Part shown: piece by piece, positions 16,094 to 25,576 of the stretch
Layout: every line of letters begins with the position of its first letter
How positions within the stretch are numbered: position 1 is the stretch's first letter
Assembly (NCBI RefSeq): GCF_900112495.1
Contig: NZ_FOMA01000004.1
Location: forward strand, 310,001-374,000
Source of the DNA: Bacillus sp. OV322
GTDB lineage: Bacteria > Bacillota > Bacilli > Bacillales > DSM-1321
Length of the DNA stretch: 64,000 nt
Reading direction: 5' to 3'
Translations under genes and position numbers: made by a program
Notes under the pieces: model-generated
The model's input: only the letters and a program-made list of their open reading frames with translations
Told to the model about the DNA's origin: nothing
Databases searched by the model: none

Positions 16094-17791
16094 TCAGGCA
16101 TCTTTTTTTTCTTGAGCGATTTTTCTATTTTCTTCGTCTACAAGCTCCCTGCGAAGTATCTTCCCTACAGCTGTTTTTGGCAGTTCTTTCCGGAATTCAT
16201 AAATTCTCGGAATCTTGTAAGCCGCCAGATGCTTCCTTGTGAAGGCATTCAGTTCTTCCTCCGTTACCGATGCCCCTTCTTTTAAAACAATGTATGCTTT
16301 CACTGTTTCTCCTCTATAGGGATGAGGGACTCCTGCCACTACAGCTTCCTGTATGCTTTCATGCTCATACAGCACCTCTTCAACTTCCCGCGGATAAATA
16401 TTAAATCCTCCAGCAATAATCATGTCCTTTTTACGGTCTGCCACATAAAAGAATCCCTGGTCGTCCATATAACCGAGATCTCCAGTCAAAAGCCAGCCAT
16501 TCTTAAAAACTGCTTCTGTATCTTCCGGACGGTTCCAATACCCTTTCATTACCTGCGGCCCTTTTACGGCTATTTCCCCTATTTCCATGTTTTCAGCAGG
16601 CTCGCCTGTTTCAAGGGATAAAATCACGGCTTCAGTATCAGGCCATGGAACTCCTATGCTGCCTTTGACTCTTGGCTGATCCCACAAAAAGTTAGCATGT
16701 GTAACAGGAGATGTTTCGGACAATCCGTAGCCTTCCACCAATTTCCCCCCGGTTACCTTCTCGAATTTCTCCTGGACTTCAACTGGCAGCGGAGCAGATC
16801 CGCTAATGCAGGAATCTATGGATGAAAGATCATACTTTTGAATGGATGGATGATTCAGAAGGCCGATGTAAATGGTCGGTGCTCCGGGAAACATTGTCGG
16901 GCGTTCCTTTTGAATCGTTTTCAGCGCCATTTCTGTATTGAATTTCGGGAGGAGGATCATTCTATATCCTTCCATTATGGATAAAATCATCACAGTCGTC
17001 ATTCCATACACATGGAAAAACGGCAGTATTCCAAGAACACTTTCTTCTCCGCGCCGGCATTTATACAGCCACGCTGAACACATTTTAGCATTGGCCAGCA
17101 GATTCCGGTGGGTCAGCATAACACCCTTTGGAAAACCGGTCGTCCCGCCTGTATACTGGATAAGCGCAAGATCTTCATCAATATCAATCGCAGCAGGCCT
17201 TTCACTTGGCACTTCCATCTTCATGATTTCTTTAAACAGATGGTGGCTTCCGGCATGTTCAACCTTAACTACAATTCCATGCTCTTTTTTCTGGATAAAA
17301 GGATACGCGATATTTTTCGGGAAAGGCAAATAGTCCTTGATAGCGGTTACAATAATATGTTTCAAATCTGTCCTGCCTGCTATGGATGCGGCCCGGGGAA
17401 ATAAAAGATCCAGTGTAACGATGATTGTTGCTCCAGAATCCTTCATCTGATATTCCAGTTCTCTCTCCATATACTGAGGATTCGTCTGGACAACCGTGCC
17501 TCCCGCGAGCAGGATGCCAAAATAGCTGATGACAGCCTGCGGGGTATTTGGCAGCATGATCGCTACTCTATCCCCTTTTTGAAGTCCAATCTTCTTCAAA
17601 TAAGATGCAAATTTCTGCGCTGACTGATGCACTTCTTTAAACGTCAGTTTTTTTCCCATAAATGAAATGGAGATCTTATCAGGAAATTCTTCCGCAGATT
17701 CATTTAATAAAGAATACAGCGGTTTTTCTTCGTACTCCAAAGTTTCAGGTATATGTTTCGGGTAGACCTTTGTCCATGGCTTATTGCTCAT
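16094..17791 (-). CDS. lcfA: Long-chain fatty-acid-CoA ligase
   Basis: It activates fatty acids to acyl-CoA using ATP, feeding beta-oxidation and producing the ligand that releases FadR. The 565 residues carry the adenylate-forming motifs YTGGTTGFPKGVMLTH, GYGLSETSP and LLTGDLGYMDDQG, and a C-terminal lysine region (PKTAVGKILRREL). The ATG follows GGGGAGGG. It is the first gene of the fad cluster. A 13-bp hairpin with a bulge starts just after the predicted transcription start. Confidence 0.95.
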   Translation of the reverse strand: MSNKPWTKVYPKHIPETLEYEEKPLYSLLNESAEEFPDKISISFMGKKLTFKEVHQSAQKFASYLKKIGLQKGDRVAIMLPNTPQAVISYFGILLAGGTVVQTNPQYMERELEYQMKDSGATIIVTLDLLFPRAASIAGRTDLKHIIVTAIKDYLPFPKNIAYPFIQKKEHGIVVKVEHAGSHHLFKEIMKMEVPSERPAAIDIDEDLALIQYTGGTTGFPKGVMLTHRNLLANAKMCSAWLYKCRRGEESVLGILPFFHVYGMTTVMILSIMEGYRMILLPKFNTEMALKTIQKERPTMFPGAPTIYIGLLNHPSIQKYDLSSIDSCISGSAPLPVEVQEKFEKVTGGKLVEGYGLSETSPVTHANFLWDQPRVKGSIGVPWPDTEAVILSLETGEPAENMEIGEIAVKGPQVMKGYWNRPEDTEAVFKNGWLLTGDLGYMDDQGFFYVADRKKDMIIAGGFNIYPREVEEVLYEHESIQEAVVAGVPHPYRGETVKAYIVLKEGASVTEEELNAFTRKHLAAYKIPRIYEFRKELPKTAVGKILRRELVDEENRKIAQEKKDA

Positions 17792-17826
17792 TTAAACCCT
17801 CCCCTTAATGACTGGGCTTATTTTCT

Positions 17827-17908
17827 AATGGCTAGCTAGGCGGCAACCTCTTTCTATACGTGTTCCTGAATCATGCTAGCTATCTGCCATTCCCCTTGCC
17901 GCATTATA
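17827..17908 (-). promoter_or_regulatory. Candidate lcfA promoter followed by a leader hairpin
   Basis: TATAAT (17908-17903 on the minus strand) with a weak TTAATC 17 bp upstream is the best promoter candidate. Immediately downstream, AATGGC-TAGCTAG (17827-17839) pairs with CTAGCTA-GCCATT (17876-17891) with a three-base bulge. No FadR box was found here. Confidence 0.4.
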
Positions 17909-18050
17909 AAACAGCCGGCAAACTAGATTAAAAATTCTAACTTTTCCATTATATTATAATATACTCCGCAAAGAGTGACAATGAAATAAAAAGCGGAAGC
18001 ACTTGTTGAAAGTATAGAGGGCGGGAACGCTTTACCCTTGTCATAAAAAT

Positions 18051-18155
18051 TGATTTTGCTCGAATCCCTGCCGATTTGGCTCTAATGAACACTGATTTCA
18101 CTCGAATCAGGGACTATTTCGCTCGAATGGAGCTCGATTCGGTACTATTATCCAT
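18051..18155 (+). repeat. Five tandem degenerate 21-bp repeats, block 1
   Basis: Five units of exactly 21 bp start at 18051, 18072, 18093, 18114 and 18135. The core consensus is GATTTCGCTCGAAT; the last six bases of each unit vary. The fifth unit is the most divergent and runs into ATCCATTTAACTGGAAAT, which also follows block 2. Confidence 0.75.
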
Positions 18156-18350
18156 TTAACTGGAAATTAGACAGCTGATTTTGAGGTCCATTATGAAAAA
18201 GGCATCTCTCTAATTATGTGTTTTACCAAAAGAGCGTATCAAATGGTTAAAATGGACCTGTTTTTCTTACACTTTTAAGTTCTAGGATAGTCCTTTCCGG
18301 AAAAAACCAGTGTATTAGGATGCTTGCTTGCCCGAGGTATTGTGAAGAAA

Positions 18351-18413
18351 TCATTTCGCTTGAATCAAAGCCGATTTGGCTCTAATTAATGCTTAATCAG
18401 AATTATTATCCAT
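18351..18413 (+). repeat. Three tandem 21-bp repeats, block 2
   Basis: Units start at 18351, 18372 and 18393. The middle unit shares CGATTTGGCTCTAAT with unit 2 of block 1. The last unit ends ATTATTATCCAT and is followed by the same TTAACTGGAAAT as block 1. Block 2 therefore looks like a diverged duplicate lacking two internal units. Confidence 0.7.
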
Positions 18414-18562
18414 TTAACTGGAAATCAAAAACCTGACACATTCTGAAAAAGTAGAATATGGAGCTTGATTGAGATCCCAACACCACCTCAAAAGAGTCTC
18501 TATTGTTTCTCTTTAAAGTTGGATTTCGCACTACATAGTAAAAACGACGCCAGAAAACAGGA

Positions 18563-18612
18563 AAAAAAGCCGTCTCAATTCCAGTAATAAGGAATAAGTC
18601 CGGCTTTTTCTT
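18563..18612 (-). terminator. Probable terminator downstream of mutS2 and the small peptide
   Basis: AAAAAAGCCG and CGGCTTTTT flank a loop of about 28 nt. T-runs on both sides allow bidirectional action. The rest of the 17.8-18.6 kb gap holds the 21-bp repeats and a long-loop inverted repeat (AGGTCCATT at 18184-18192, AATGGACCT at 18251-18259). Confidence 0.55.
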
Positions 18613-18638
18613 CTTTTTCAGTATGCAGTTTCGAGAAT

Positions 18639-18725
18639 CTATTTAGCAAAGTAAACCATATAAATGATACCGAGTGCCAGGAACACTGCACAGCATCCGA
18701 TCAGCACCTTTGCGAGTTTTTCCAC
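18639..18725 (-). CDS. 28-residue putative membrane peptide
   Basis: A small reading frame starting at GTG (18725-18723), with AAAGGGGAG 7 nt upstream, an excellent ribosome site. The peptide begins MEKLAKVLIGC, has one hydrophobic helix with two adjacent cysteines and ends VYFAK then TAG. It has the layout of a single-pass small membrane protein with a lysine on each side of the helix. It lies about 80 bp downstream of mutS2 in the same direction and upstream of a hairpin terminator. Function unknown. Confidence 0.55.
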   Translation of the reverse strand: MEKLAKVLIGCCAVFLALGIIYMVYFAK

Positions 18726-18804
18726 CCGGCTTCTCCCCTTTATCCATCTCTGCTTTTTTTTACCGTATTTTGCTTCAGGCAGATCCGCACAGCTTTTTGC
18801 AGAA

Positions 18805-21165
18805 CTATTTAAATTCTACGACCGTGACGCCTGTTCCGCCCTCGCCTGCTTCTCCAAACCTTGCTCTTTTGACAGATCGATGATTTTTCAAGTATTCCTG
18901 AACTCCCTGCCTTAAAGCGCCCGTTCCTTTCCCATGAATAATGGAAACGCGCGGATAGCCTGCAAGCAGTGCATCATCAATATATTTTTCAACCCTTGAA
19001 AGGGCGCTCTCATATCTTTCGCCGCGCAAATCAAGTTCAAGGCTGACATGATAATCTTTTCCCCTGACTGTTGCCAGCGGTTTTTTCTCTTTTTCTTTTG
19101 TGGCCTTAATGAATTGAAGATCAGATTCTTTTACCTTCATTTTCATGATACCGATCTGGACCTGCCATTCATCGCCTGATGTTTTATCGATAAGATGGCC
19201 TTTTTGGTTAAAGCTGATTACTTTTACTTCATCACCTGGATGAAGCTCCCTCTTATCGCTTGCGGCGGCTGTTTTTGCTTTTGCTGTTTTCTTCACGGCA
19301 GGTGCCGCTTCATCCAGACGCTTTCTGGCTTCAATCAATTCATGTTCTTTAACATCCGCCTGTTTTTCAAGACGCATTTTTCTCAAATCGGAAATGATCG
19401 CTTCTGAATCTCTTTTTGCTTTTTCCACAAGCTCAGCTGCTTCGGCTGCAGCCTTTTGCATCATCTCATCTTTTTGTTCATAGTATTCCATGATTTCTTT
19501 TTGAAGATCTTTATGCAATTTTTCAGCCTGCTTTAAATAATCCGCTGCTTCAGCTTCTTCAGTCTCGGCCTGCCTTCTGCTGTCCTCGAGGGAAGCAATC
19601 ATATTTTCCACCTGATTAGTGTCTTCCCCGACATGGCTTCTGGCATGGCTGATAATGGATTCTTCAAGACCGAGGCGCTTAGAAATTTCAAAGGCATTGC
19701 TTCGTCCAGGTACGCCTATCAGCAATTTATATGTCGGACGAAGTGATTCCACATCGAATTCGACGCTTGCATTAATAACACCGTCACGGTCAAATCCATA
19801 AGCTTTCAGTTCCGGATAATGCGTAGTTGCAATCACTCTTGCGCCACGCTTGTACACTTCATCCAGAATGGAAATTGCAAGTGCTGCGCCCTCCTGGGGA
19901 TCTGTACCAGCTCCAAGTTCATCGAATAGCACCAGGCTTTCGTGATCAACGTGCTTCAGTATTTCCACGATATTGACCATATGGGATGAAAATGTGCTCA
20001 AGCTCTGTTCAATCGATTGCTCATCCCCGATGTCTGCATAAACTGAACGGAAAACAGCCGTTTCAGAGCCGTCAGCAGCCGGAATATGAAGGCCGGATTG
20101 TGCCATAAGCGTACAAAGCCCCAAAGTTTTCAGTGTGACTGTTTTACCTCCTGTATTGGGTCCGGTGATAACAATGGTGGTAAAATCCTCGCCCAGATAA
20201 ATATCATTGGCCACTACAACGTCTTCATCAATCAGGGGATGCTTGGCTCTGATCAGCTTAACACGTCCTTCATCATTCAGCTTCGGCTTTGAACCCTTTA
20301 TAGCCTTGCCGAACCTTGCTTTTGCAATAATGAAATCAAGCTCAGCAAGTATCCTCACATTCACAAGCAAGTCATGTGTATGTTCACCGACGGCAAGAGA
20401 TAATTCAACAAGAATCCGCTCAATTTCCTGCTGCTCCTTGACCCTGGTTTCCTGGATCACATTGTTTAACTGAACAATAACTTGCGGTTCAATGAAAAGT
20501 GTCTGTCCTGATGAAGACTGGTCATGGATGATCCCTCCATATACGCTTCGGTACTCTTGCTTGACAGGAATAACAAACCGGTCGTTTCTGATTGTGACGA
20601 TGGCGTCTGAAAGCATTTTTGAAGCATTAGATGACCGGATCATGCTTTCTAGTTTATCGCGTACCCTGCTTTCGTTTGTGCGCAGCTGATTGCGGAGGGT
20701 GCGAAGCTTGTCGCTTGCCGAGTCGATGACTTCTCCGTGCTCTCCTATGGCAAAATTGATTTCCTGCTGCAGATTGCCTAGCGGCATTATATTTTTTATA
20801 TATTCTCCCAGATGGGGAAGTTCGTGTTCATCTTCCTCCAGCTCCTCGAAAAAGCGTGTCAGAATGCGGCCGGCACGAATCGTTGATGATATTTCCATCA
20901 GTTCCATCGGACTCAGCATGCCTCCAATTTGTGCGCGCTTTGCGTGTGGCCGGATATCAAAGATTCCGCCGAGGGGCACATTTCCTTTCAGACGGATTAC
21001 ATTGGCCGCTTCATCCGTTTCCTCCTGCCACTTCAATACCTCTGTAAAATCAGCAGAAGGCGTGAGCTGTTCAGCCTTTTCCTTGCCGATTGAGGATGAA
21101 GCAAAAGTCAGGAGTTGGCCTTTTATTTTATCAAATTCCAGCGTTTTTAAAGCTTTAGCATGCAT
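18805..21165 (-). CDS. mutS2: Endonuclease MutS2
   Basis: A MutS-like ATPase that limits homologous recombination and, in B. subtilis, acts on collided ribosomes. The 786 residues lack the MutS mismatch-reading domain. They show the core/lever region, Walker A GPNTGGKT, Walker [14 protein letters not shown], a long charged coiled coil (about 515-630) and a C-terminal Smr nuclease domain ([23 protein letters not shown]). It follows polX by 45 bp. The ATG is 11 nt from GAGGAGG, a slightly long spacing. Confidence 0.96.
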   Translation of the reverse strand: MHAKALKTLEFDKIKGQLLTFASSSIGKEKAEQLTPSADFTEVLKWQEETDEAANVIRLKGNVPLGGIFDIRPHAKRAQIGGMLSPMELMEISSTIRAGRILTRFFEELEEDEHELPHLGEYIKNIMPLGNLQQEINFAIGEHGEVIDSASDKLRTLRNQLRTNESRVRDKLESMIRSSNASKMLSDAIVTIRNDRFVIPVKQEYRSVYGGIIHDQSSSGQTLFIEPQVIVQLNNVIQETRVKEQQEIERILVELSLAVGEHTHDLLVNVRILAELDFIIAKARFGKAIKGSKPKLNDEGRVKLIRAKHPLIDEDVVVANDIYLGEDFTTIVITGPNTGGKTVTLKTLGLCTLMAQSGLHIPAADGSETAVFRSVYADIGDEQSIEQSLSTFSSHMVNIVEILKHVDHESLVLFDELGAGTDPQEGAALAISILDEVYKRGARVIATTHYPELKAYGFDRDGVINASVEFDVESLRPTYKLLIGVPGRSNAFEISKRLGLEESIISHARSHVGEDTNQVENMIASLEDSRRQAETEEAEAADYLKQAEKLHKDLQKEIMEYYEQKDEMMQKAAAEAAELVEKAKRDSEAIISDLRKMRLEKQADVKEHELIEARKRLDEAAPAVKKTAKAKTAAASDKRELHPGDEVKVISFNQKGHLIDKTSGDEWQVQIGIMKMKVKESDLQFIKATKEKEKKPLATVRGKDYHVSLELDLRGERYESALSRVEKYIDDALLAGYPRVSIIHGKGTGALRQGVQEYLKNHRSVKRARFGEAGEGGTGVTVVEFK

Positions 21166-21210
21166 GAAGCAAGTATCCTCCTCTTGGGAATCGGTTAGTA
21201 GATCTCCGCT

Positions 21211-22929
21211 TTAATCGTTCCTTTTTAAAAATGACAGCAAGCCGTCTGTATCCATTGCATTCAAGACGGTTGTCTTTTTAATCCAGCCTTTTATTGCAGA
21301 AGAAACGCCAATCGGCATATCCTCCAGCATATCAATGCTGTGGGCATCCGTATTGATGACAATCGTTACCCCCGCTTCCTGCGCTTTTCTTACGTTAGGT
21401 GCAGCAAGGTCAAGACGATTTGGGTTGGCATTAAGCTCGAGTGCCGTATTTGTTTTAGCTGCAAGCTCAATCAGCATGTCCATATCTACGTCATAGCCAT
21501 CGCGTTTCCCTATCAGTCTGCCCGTAGGATGTGCAATAATATCGACATGCGGATTTTCAAGCGCATTTTTCAGGCGATCCATAATTTTATCCTGGCTCTG
21601 TGAAAAGCTTGAGTGTATGGACGCGATCACCAGGTCCATCTCAGCAAGCAGTTCATCATCATAATCCAGTGAACCGTCTGGAAGGATATCCATTTCAATT
21701 CCAGACAATATTGTTATGTCATCATATTTTTCATTCAACTCATGAATGATTTTCTTTTGTTCTCTGAGACGCTCTGCAGTAAGCCCGTTTGCTACCTTCA
21801 GATATTGAGAATGATCCGTGATTGCCATATATTTATAGCCTTTGGCCCTGCACGCCTCAATCATTTCCTCGATTGTATAGGCTCCATCGCTCCATGTTGT
21901 GTGCATATGAAGATCCCCGGAGATGTCTGAGGAGCTAATTAATGGCTCATCCGCATTATAGTGTTCCACTTCTGTTCCGTCTTCACGAAGTTCAGGAGGA
22001 ATGAACGGCAGGCCGAAATGCTGATAGAATTCTTCTTCAGATTGAAAAGACAGCACTTCCCCTGTCTCATCGATTTCCACGCCATACTCGCTTATCTTTT
22101 CGCCGCGTTCCTTTGCCAGCTGCCTCATTCGTACATTATGGTCCTTTGAACCTGTAAAATGGTGCAGAGTAGTAATGAATTCATTGTCTTTTACGATTCT
22201 GAAATCCACCGATACATCATATTCATAATCCAATACAACAGAAACCTTGGTTTCCCCCGCTGCAATTACCTGCTTAATCCCAGAAAGGGCGAGCAGCTGC
22301 TCTTTTATTTCATCAGGTTTATCCGAGCTGATGATAAAATCAAGATCCTTAATGGTTTCCCTCATTCTCCTCAAGCTCCCCGCTCTCGAAAAACGGATGA
22401 TATGATCCATATTTTCTAGAGCAGCTTCAATATCCCCTGCAATTGGCATCATAAATGCCAGCGGAAGCCTGTCTGGCCTTTTTCCGGCATCTTCAATCGC
22501 GGCAAGGATCTTCTCCTCGGTCTTTTTTCCAAAGCCGGCCAGATCACGCACTCTTCCTTCTTCACAGACCCGCTTCAGATCATGTACATCATTAACCTGA
22601 AGTTCTTTATGAAGCTTAGCGATTTTCTTTCCTCCGAGTCCCTGCAGCTGCAGAAGCGGAATTAATCCTTTTGGCACTTCCTCCTGAAGCTCTATCAGCA
22701 CTGAGGATTTTCCTTCTTTAATAAACTCTTCGATAACAGCTGCCGTGCCTTTTCCAATTCCGTTCAGCTTAGTGAAGTCTTCTATATCTGACAAGCTTCT
22801 GTCATCCGTCTCGAGGGCTCCGGCCGCTTTTCTGAAGGCAGAAACCTTGAATGGATTTTCTCCTTTTAGCTCCATATATGTTGCAATTCGTTCGAGTAAT
22901 TTTATGCAGTCTTTTTTATTGATTGTCAT
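21211..22929 (-). CDS. polX: DNA polymerase/3'-5' exonuclease PolX
   Basis: A family X repair polymerase that fills short gaps in base-excision repair. The 572 residues contain N-terminal helix-hairpin-helix motifs (KLNGIGKGTAAVIEEF, LAGFGKKTEEKI), the nucleotidyltransferase active site (GSLRRMRETIKDLDFII, then DYEYDVSVDFRI) and a C-terminal PHP phosphoesterase domain (DLHMHTTWSDG, ITDHSQY, NTDAHS) that gives the 3'-5' exonuclease. The length equals B. subtilis PolX. Confidence 0.96.
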   Translation of the reverse strand: MTINKKDCIKLLERIATYMELKGENPFKVSAFRKAAGALETDDRSLSDIEDFTKLNGIGKGTAAVIEEFIKEGKSSVLIELQEEVPKGLIPLLQLQGLGGKKIAKLHKELQVNDVHDLKRVCEEGRVRDLAGFGKKTEEKILAAIEDAGKRPDRLPLAFMMPIAGDIEAALENMDHIIRFSRAGSLRRMRETIKDLDFIISSDKPDEIKEQLLALSGIKQVIAAGETKVSVVLDYEYDVSVDFRIVKDNEFITTLHHFTGSKDHNVRMRQLAKERGEKISEYGVEIDETGEVLSFQSEEEFYQHFGLPFIPPELREDGTEVEHYNADEPLISSSDISGDLHMHTTWSDGAYTIEEMIEACRAKGYKYMAITDHSQYLKVANGLTAERLREQKKIIHELNEKYDDITILSGIEMDILPDGSLDYDDELLAEMDLVIASIHSSFSQSQDKIMDRLKNALENPHVDIIAHPTGRLIGKRDGYDVDMDMLIELAAKTNTALELNANPNRLDLAAPNVRKAQEAGVTIVINTDAHSIDMLEDMPIGVSSAIKGWIKKTTVLNAMDTDGLLSFLKRND

Positions 22930-23137
22930 CTGAATTCACCTGCCAGATTTAGTATTAATATATATATTGATATCCTAAGCCGCACGTAATAATCTCCGTT
23001 CAGCCTAAGGCTCTTTTTGCCTTTATAGTTATGATGGTTCCCATTCTTAAAGATACATGGCTTCACACTAAAGTACAACTATTCTGAAATGGCCAGACAG
23101 CAAAACTGCAGCGAAGGATTAGCCTATAGGGGATTTA

Positions 23138-23219
23138 CAGACAGAAAAGGCCTGTTGTCCCGGGCTTCCAGCTCGCCTTATAAAGGATTGCTTAGGAGGC
23201 TGCGGGGCCACAGGACCTT
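23138..23219 (-). terminator. Terminator-like hairpin between cvpA and polX
   Basis: On the minus strand AAGGTCCTGTGGCCCCG pairs with CGGGACAACAGGCCTT, with mismatches and a bulge, followed by TTCTGT. It lies just after the cvpA stop. The T-run is weak, so partial termination is more likely than a full stop. Confidence 0.5.
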
Positions 23220-23223
23220 ACGC

Positions 23224-23766
23224 TTATACTTTTACATATTGAAACCACAAATCCTTCACTGTCTTTGAGAGGATTGGTGTGTCTTTTACTATAGCCTTTG
23301 CCATAAAGGAGTCATTCAGCGGTCCCTGAATGGTATCCACTGGCAGAAGCGCGGCTATGTATAATAGGATAAACATGATAAAATATACTTCAGCTAAACC
23401 AAAGATTCCCCCGCCCCAGCTATTCAGCTGCCTTAAGATCGGCAAATGGGAAATGAAGTCGAGCATCGACCCCAAAAGCTGCCATAAAATCTTGACAGCG
23501 AAGAAGATGATTGCAAAAGCGATGGCATTATAATAGGCTCCATCAAGTCCGGCGCCATCAAAAAACATTTTCAGACTAGATGTATTTCCTAGAGACGGAT
23601 AAGGAATCCATAGCTTCAGCTTCGGTGCCAGCTCGTCATAATATGCATATGCAGCGATGAAGGCAACAATAAACCCTGTAAGATGGATCAGCTGTAAAAT
23701 CAGGCCTCTCCTTAATCCGATAAAAAATCCGATTACAAGAATGGCTATAATGGCCAAGTCTACCAT
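23224..23766 (-). CDS. yshB: CvpA-family membrane protein YshB
   Basis: A 180-residue protein with four hydrophobic helices, of the CvpA/colicin V production family. It starts MVDLAIIAILVIGFFIGLRRG, the conserved family N-terminus. Its function in bacilli is unclear; the conserved position after zapA suggests a link to the envelope or division (inference). Its start is 4 bp from the zapA stop, implying translational coupling. Confidence 0.88.
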   Translation of the reverse strand: MVDLAIIAILVIGFFIGLRRGLILQLIHLTGFIVAFIAAYAYYDELAPKLKLWIPYPSLGNTSSLKMFFDGAGLDGAYYNAIAFAIIFFAVKILWQLLGSMLDFISHLPILRQLNSWGGGIFGLAEVYFIMFILLYIAALLPVDTIQGPLNDSFMAKAIVKDTPILSKTVKDLWFQYVKV

Positions 23767-23770
23767 GCAC

Positions 23771-24031
23771 TCAGTCCTTTTCTTTCTGTAATTCCAGTTT
23801 AAGCTGGTCTATTTGATCTTTCAATTTCAGATAATCATGTATCGCATTCACCGCTGTAAGCACGGCAAGCTTGCTTGTATCCAGTGATGGATTCTTCATG
23901 CTTATTTCTCTCATGCTATCGTCAACCATGGATGCGACCAGGCGGATATGACCAGTGCTCTCCGCACCCATGATGGTATATTGCTGTCCGTATATATCAA
24001 CCGTTGTTCTGTTTTTTCTATCGTCCGGCAC
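23771..24031 (-). CDS. zapA: Cell division protein ZapA
   Basis: ZapA is a small FtsZ-bundling protein of the division ring. The 86 residues show the ZapA pattern: an N-terminal beta part ([14 protein letters not shown]) and a C-terminal helix forming a coiled coil ([18 protein letters not shown]). The start is GTG, with TGGGGG upstream. It is divergent from rnhC and first in zapA-yshB. Confidence 0.92.
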   Translation of the reverse strand: MPDDRKNRTTVDIYGQQYTIMGAESTGHIRLVASMVDDSMREISMKNPSLDTSKLAVLTAVNAIHDYLKLKDQIDQLKLELQKEKD

Positions 24032-24177
24032 AATAATGCCCCCATTCTAAAGAATCCTACCTCATACTATAACATGAAGTTTTTCGTCGTGAAAGAGAGA
24101 GGACAGCCAATTCAGCTGTTATAACGATTTTTTTGTAAATTTACGGAAAAGAATTTAAAAAAAGGAGTCAATTTAAC

Positions 24178-25128
24178 ATGGCAAATGTCGTTTTATTAGT
24201 AAATCCTTCTGTGATGAACGAAATGGAAAAACACTATTCCGCATCAATCATTGAAAAGAAACCCCCAGGCAGCATCTTTTCTGCCAAGCCTGCGCAGTGC
24301 ACCATTACAGCCTACAAGTCTGGAAAAGTATTATTCCAGGGTTCAAATGCCGAGTTTGAATCAGGAAAATGGAGTGCTGACACCCCATCACCTGCAGGCA
24401 AGCAAGCTACGTCCACTTCCAATCCTGCCAAGCACAAGTATTCCCCGCCGCCTGGCATTGGGCAAATGTCGATAGTCGGATCTGATGAAGTCGGGACTGG
24501 CGATTATTTTGGCCCCATTACTGTTGTAGCTGTTTATGCAAAAAAAGAGCAGCTTGGGCTTTTGAAAGAAATGGGTGTACAGGACTCTAAAAACCTGAAA
24601 GATAAGCAGATCATGGAAATTGCATCACAAATCAGGCACGTTGTTCCATTTTCGCTTGTCACATGCGAGAATCCCAAATACAATGCCATGCAGGCACAAG
24701 GCATGTCGCAGGGTAAAATAAAAGCCCTTTTGCATAACGCAGCCATCAAGCATGTGTTACATAAAATTCCGGAAAAGCCCGAAGGAATTCTAATCGACCA
24801 GTTTGCCCAGCCTGGTGTATTTTTCAATTACTTAAAAGGACAGCAGCTTTTTGAATCGGATTCCATCTATTTAAGTACAAAAGCAGAAGGCATCCATCTC
24901 AGTGTGGCTGCTGCCTCTATCCTGGCGCGCTTTGCCTTTATCAGGCATATTGAAAAGCTCAGCGAAAAAGCAGGCTTCACAATCCCAAAAGGTGCAGGCC
25001 CGGCAGTTGATGAAGCTGGAGCAAGGCTAATCCGCGAAAAAGGCATAAATGCACTCAATGAATTCACCAAAACCCACTTCGCCAACACAGAAAAAGCCAA
25101 ACGCCTATATCAGAAAAAATATAAATAA
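24178..25128 (+). CDS. rnhC: Ribonuclease HIII
   Basis: It cleaves RNA in RNA-DNA hybrids, removing R-loops and primers. The 316 residues have the N-terminal substrate-binding domain typical of HIII (1-90) and the catalytic domain with SDEVGTGDYFGP (D103, E104), QDSKNLKD and LIDQFAQPG. A strong AAAGGAG precedes the ATG. It lies opposite zapA, as in B. subtilis. Family B repeats start directly after its stop. Confidence 0.96.
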   Translation: MANVVLLVNPSVMNEMEKHYSASIIEKKPPGSIFSAKPAQCTITAYKSGKVLFQGSNAEFESGKWSADTPSPAGKQATSTSNPAKHKYSPPPGIGQMSIVGSDEVGTGDYFGPITVVAVYAKKEQLGLLKEMGVQDSKNLKDKQIMEIASQIRHVVPFSLVTCENPKYNAMQAQGMSQGKIKALLHNAAIKHVLHKIPEKPEGILIDQFAQPGVFFNYLKGQQLFESDSIYLSTKAEGIHLSVAAASILARFAFIRHIEKLSEKAGFTIPKGAGPAVDEAGARLIREKGINALNEFTKTHFANTEKAKRLYQKKYK

Positions 25129-25520
25129 AAAATGCGTAAAGTGGAACAAAGACTAATAACGCCGCGTCCTGCGGCAACGTCTTTGTGACCCCCATCCTGG
25201 GGGCCCTCGACTTGCATAAGACGCTCAAGAATAGAAGGCGCTCTTTGCCTTCAATTCTTGAGTGGCTTATGACTCGAGAGGCTAGGCGCTGAAGCTGGAT
25301 TAAATGAAAAAGCGAAAGCGCCTTGGTCACCCCCCGAAGCAAATAGGGTTTTGGACATGGAAGGCGCTCTTTGCCTTCAATTCTGATGTGACTTATGACC
25401 TCGAGAGGCTAGGCGCTGAAGCTGGATTAAATAAAAAAAGCGCAAACGCCTTGTGAGCGGATCAAAGACTAAGAACGCCGCGTCCTGCGGCAGCATATTA
25501 CTAATCCTATCCTTGGGCCT
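25129..25520 (+). repeat. Family B structured repeats, copies 1-3
   Basis: One nearly complete copy (25129-25304), one internally rearranged copy (25307-25431) and one truncated copy (25432-25520) are in tandem. Copy 1 has hairpin CCGC/GCGG, then CCCCC/GGGGG, then the long stem CATAAG..CTCAAGAAT (25215-25232) with ATTCTTGAG..CTTATG (25254-25271). The inner stem GAAGGC/GCCTTC is conserved. Copy 2 has lost the left arm of the long stem. Confidence 0.85.
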
Positions 25521-25530
25521 AAGCAGAAGA

Positions 25531-25562
25531 AAGCAGTCTGGCATTTAGCCAGACTGCTTTTT
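25531..25562. terminator. Bidirectional terminator between rnhC and pheT
   Basis: AAGCAGTCTGGC pairs with GCCAGACTGCTT around a 5-nt loop. T-run TTTTT follows on the plus strand and TTTCTT on the minus strand. It serves the convergent genes rnhC and pheT. Confidence 0.8.
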
Positions 25563-25576
25563 CATTGAAGTTTTTG

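Noticed and set aside
18051..18413. CRISPR array
   Set aside because: The repeats are contiguous 21-bp units without unique spacers of similar size, and no cas gene is in the window.
25129..25520. tRNA or other known RNA in the Family B repeats
   Set aside because: Several hairpins are present, but no cloverleaf, T-loop or CCA-end features are seen.
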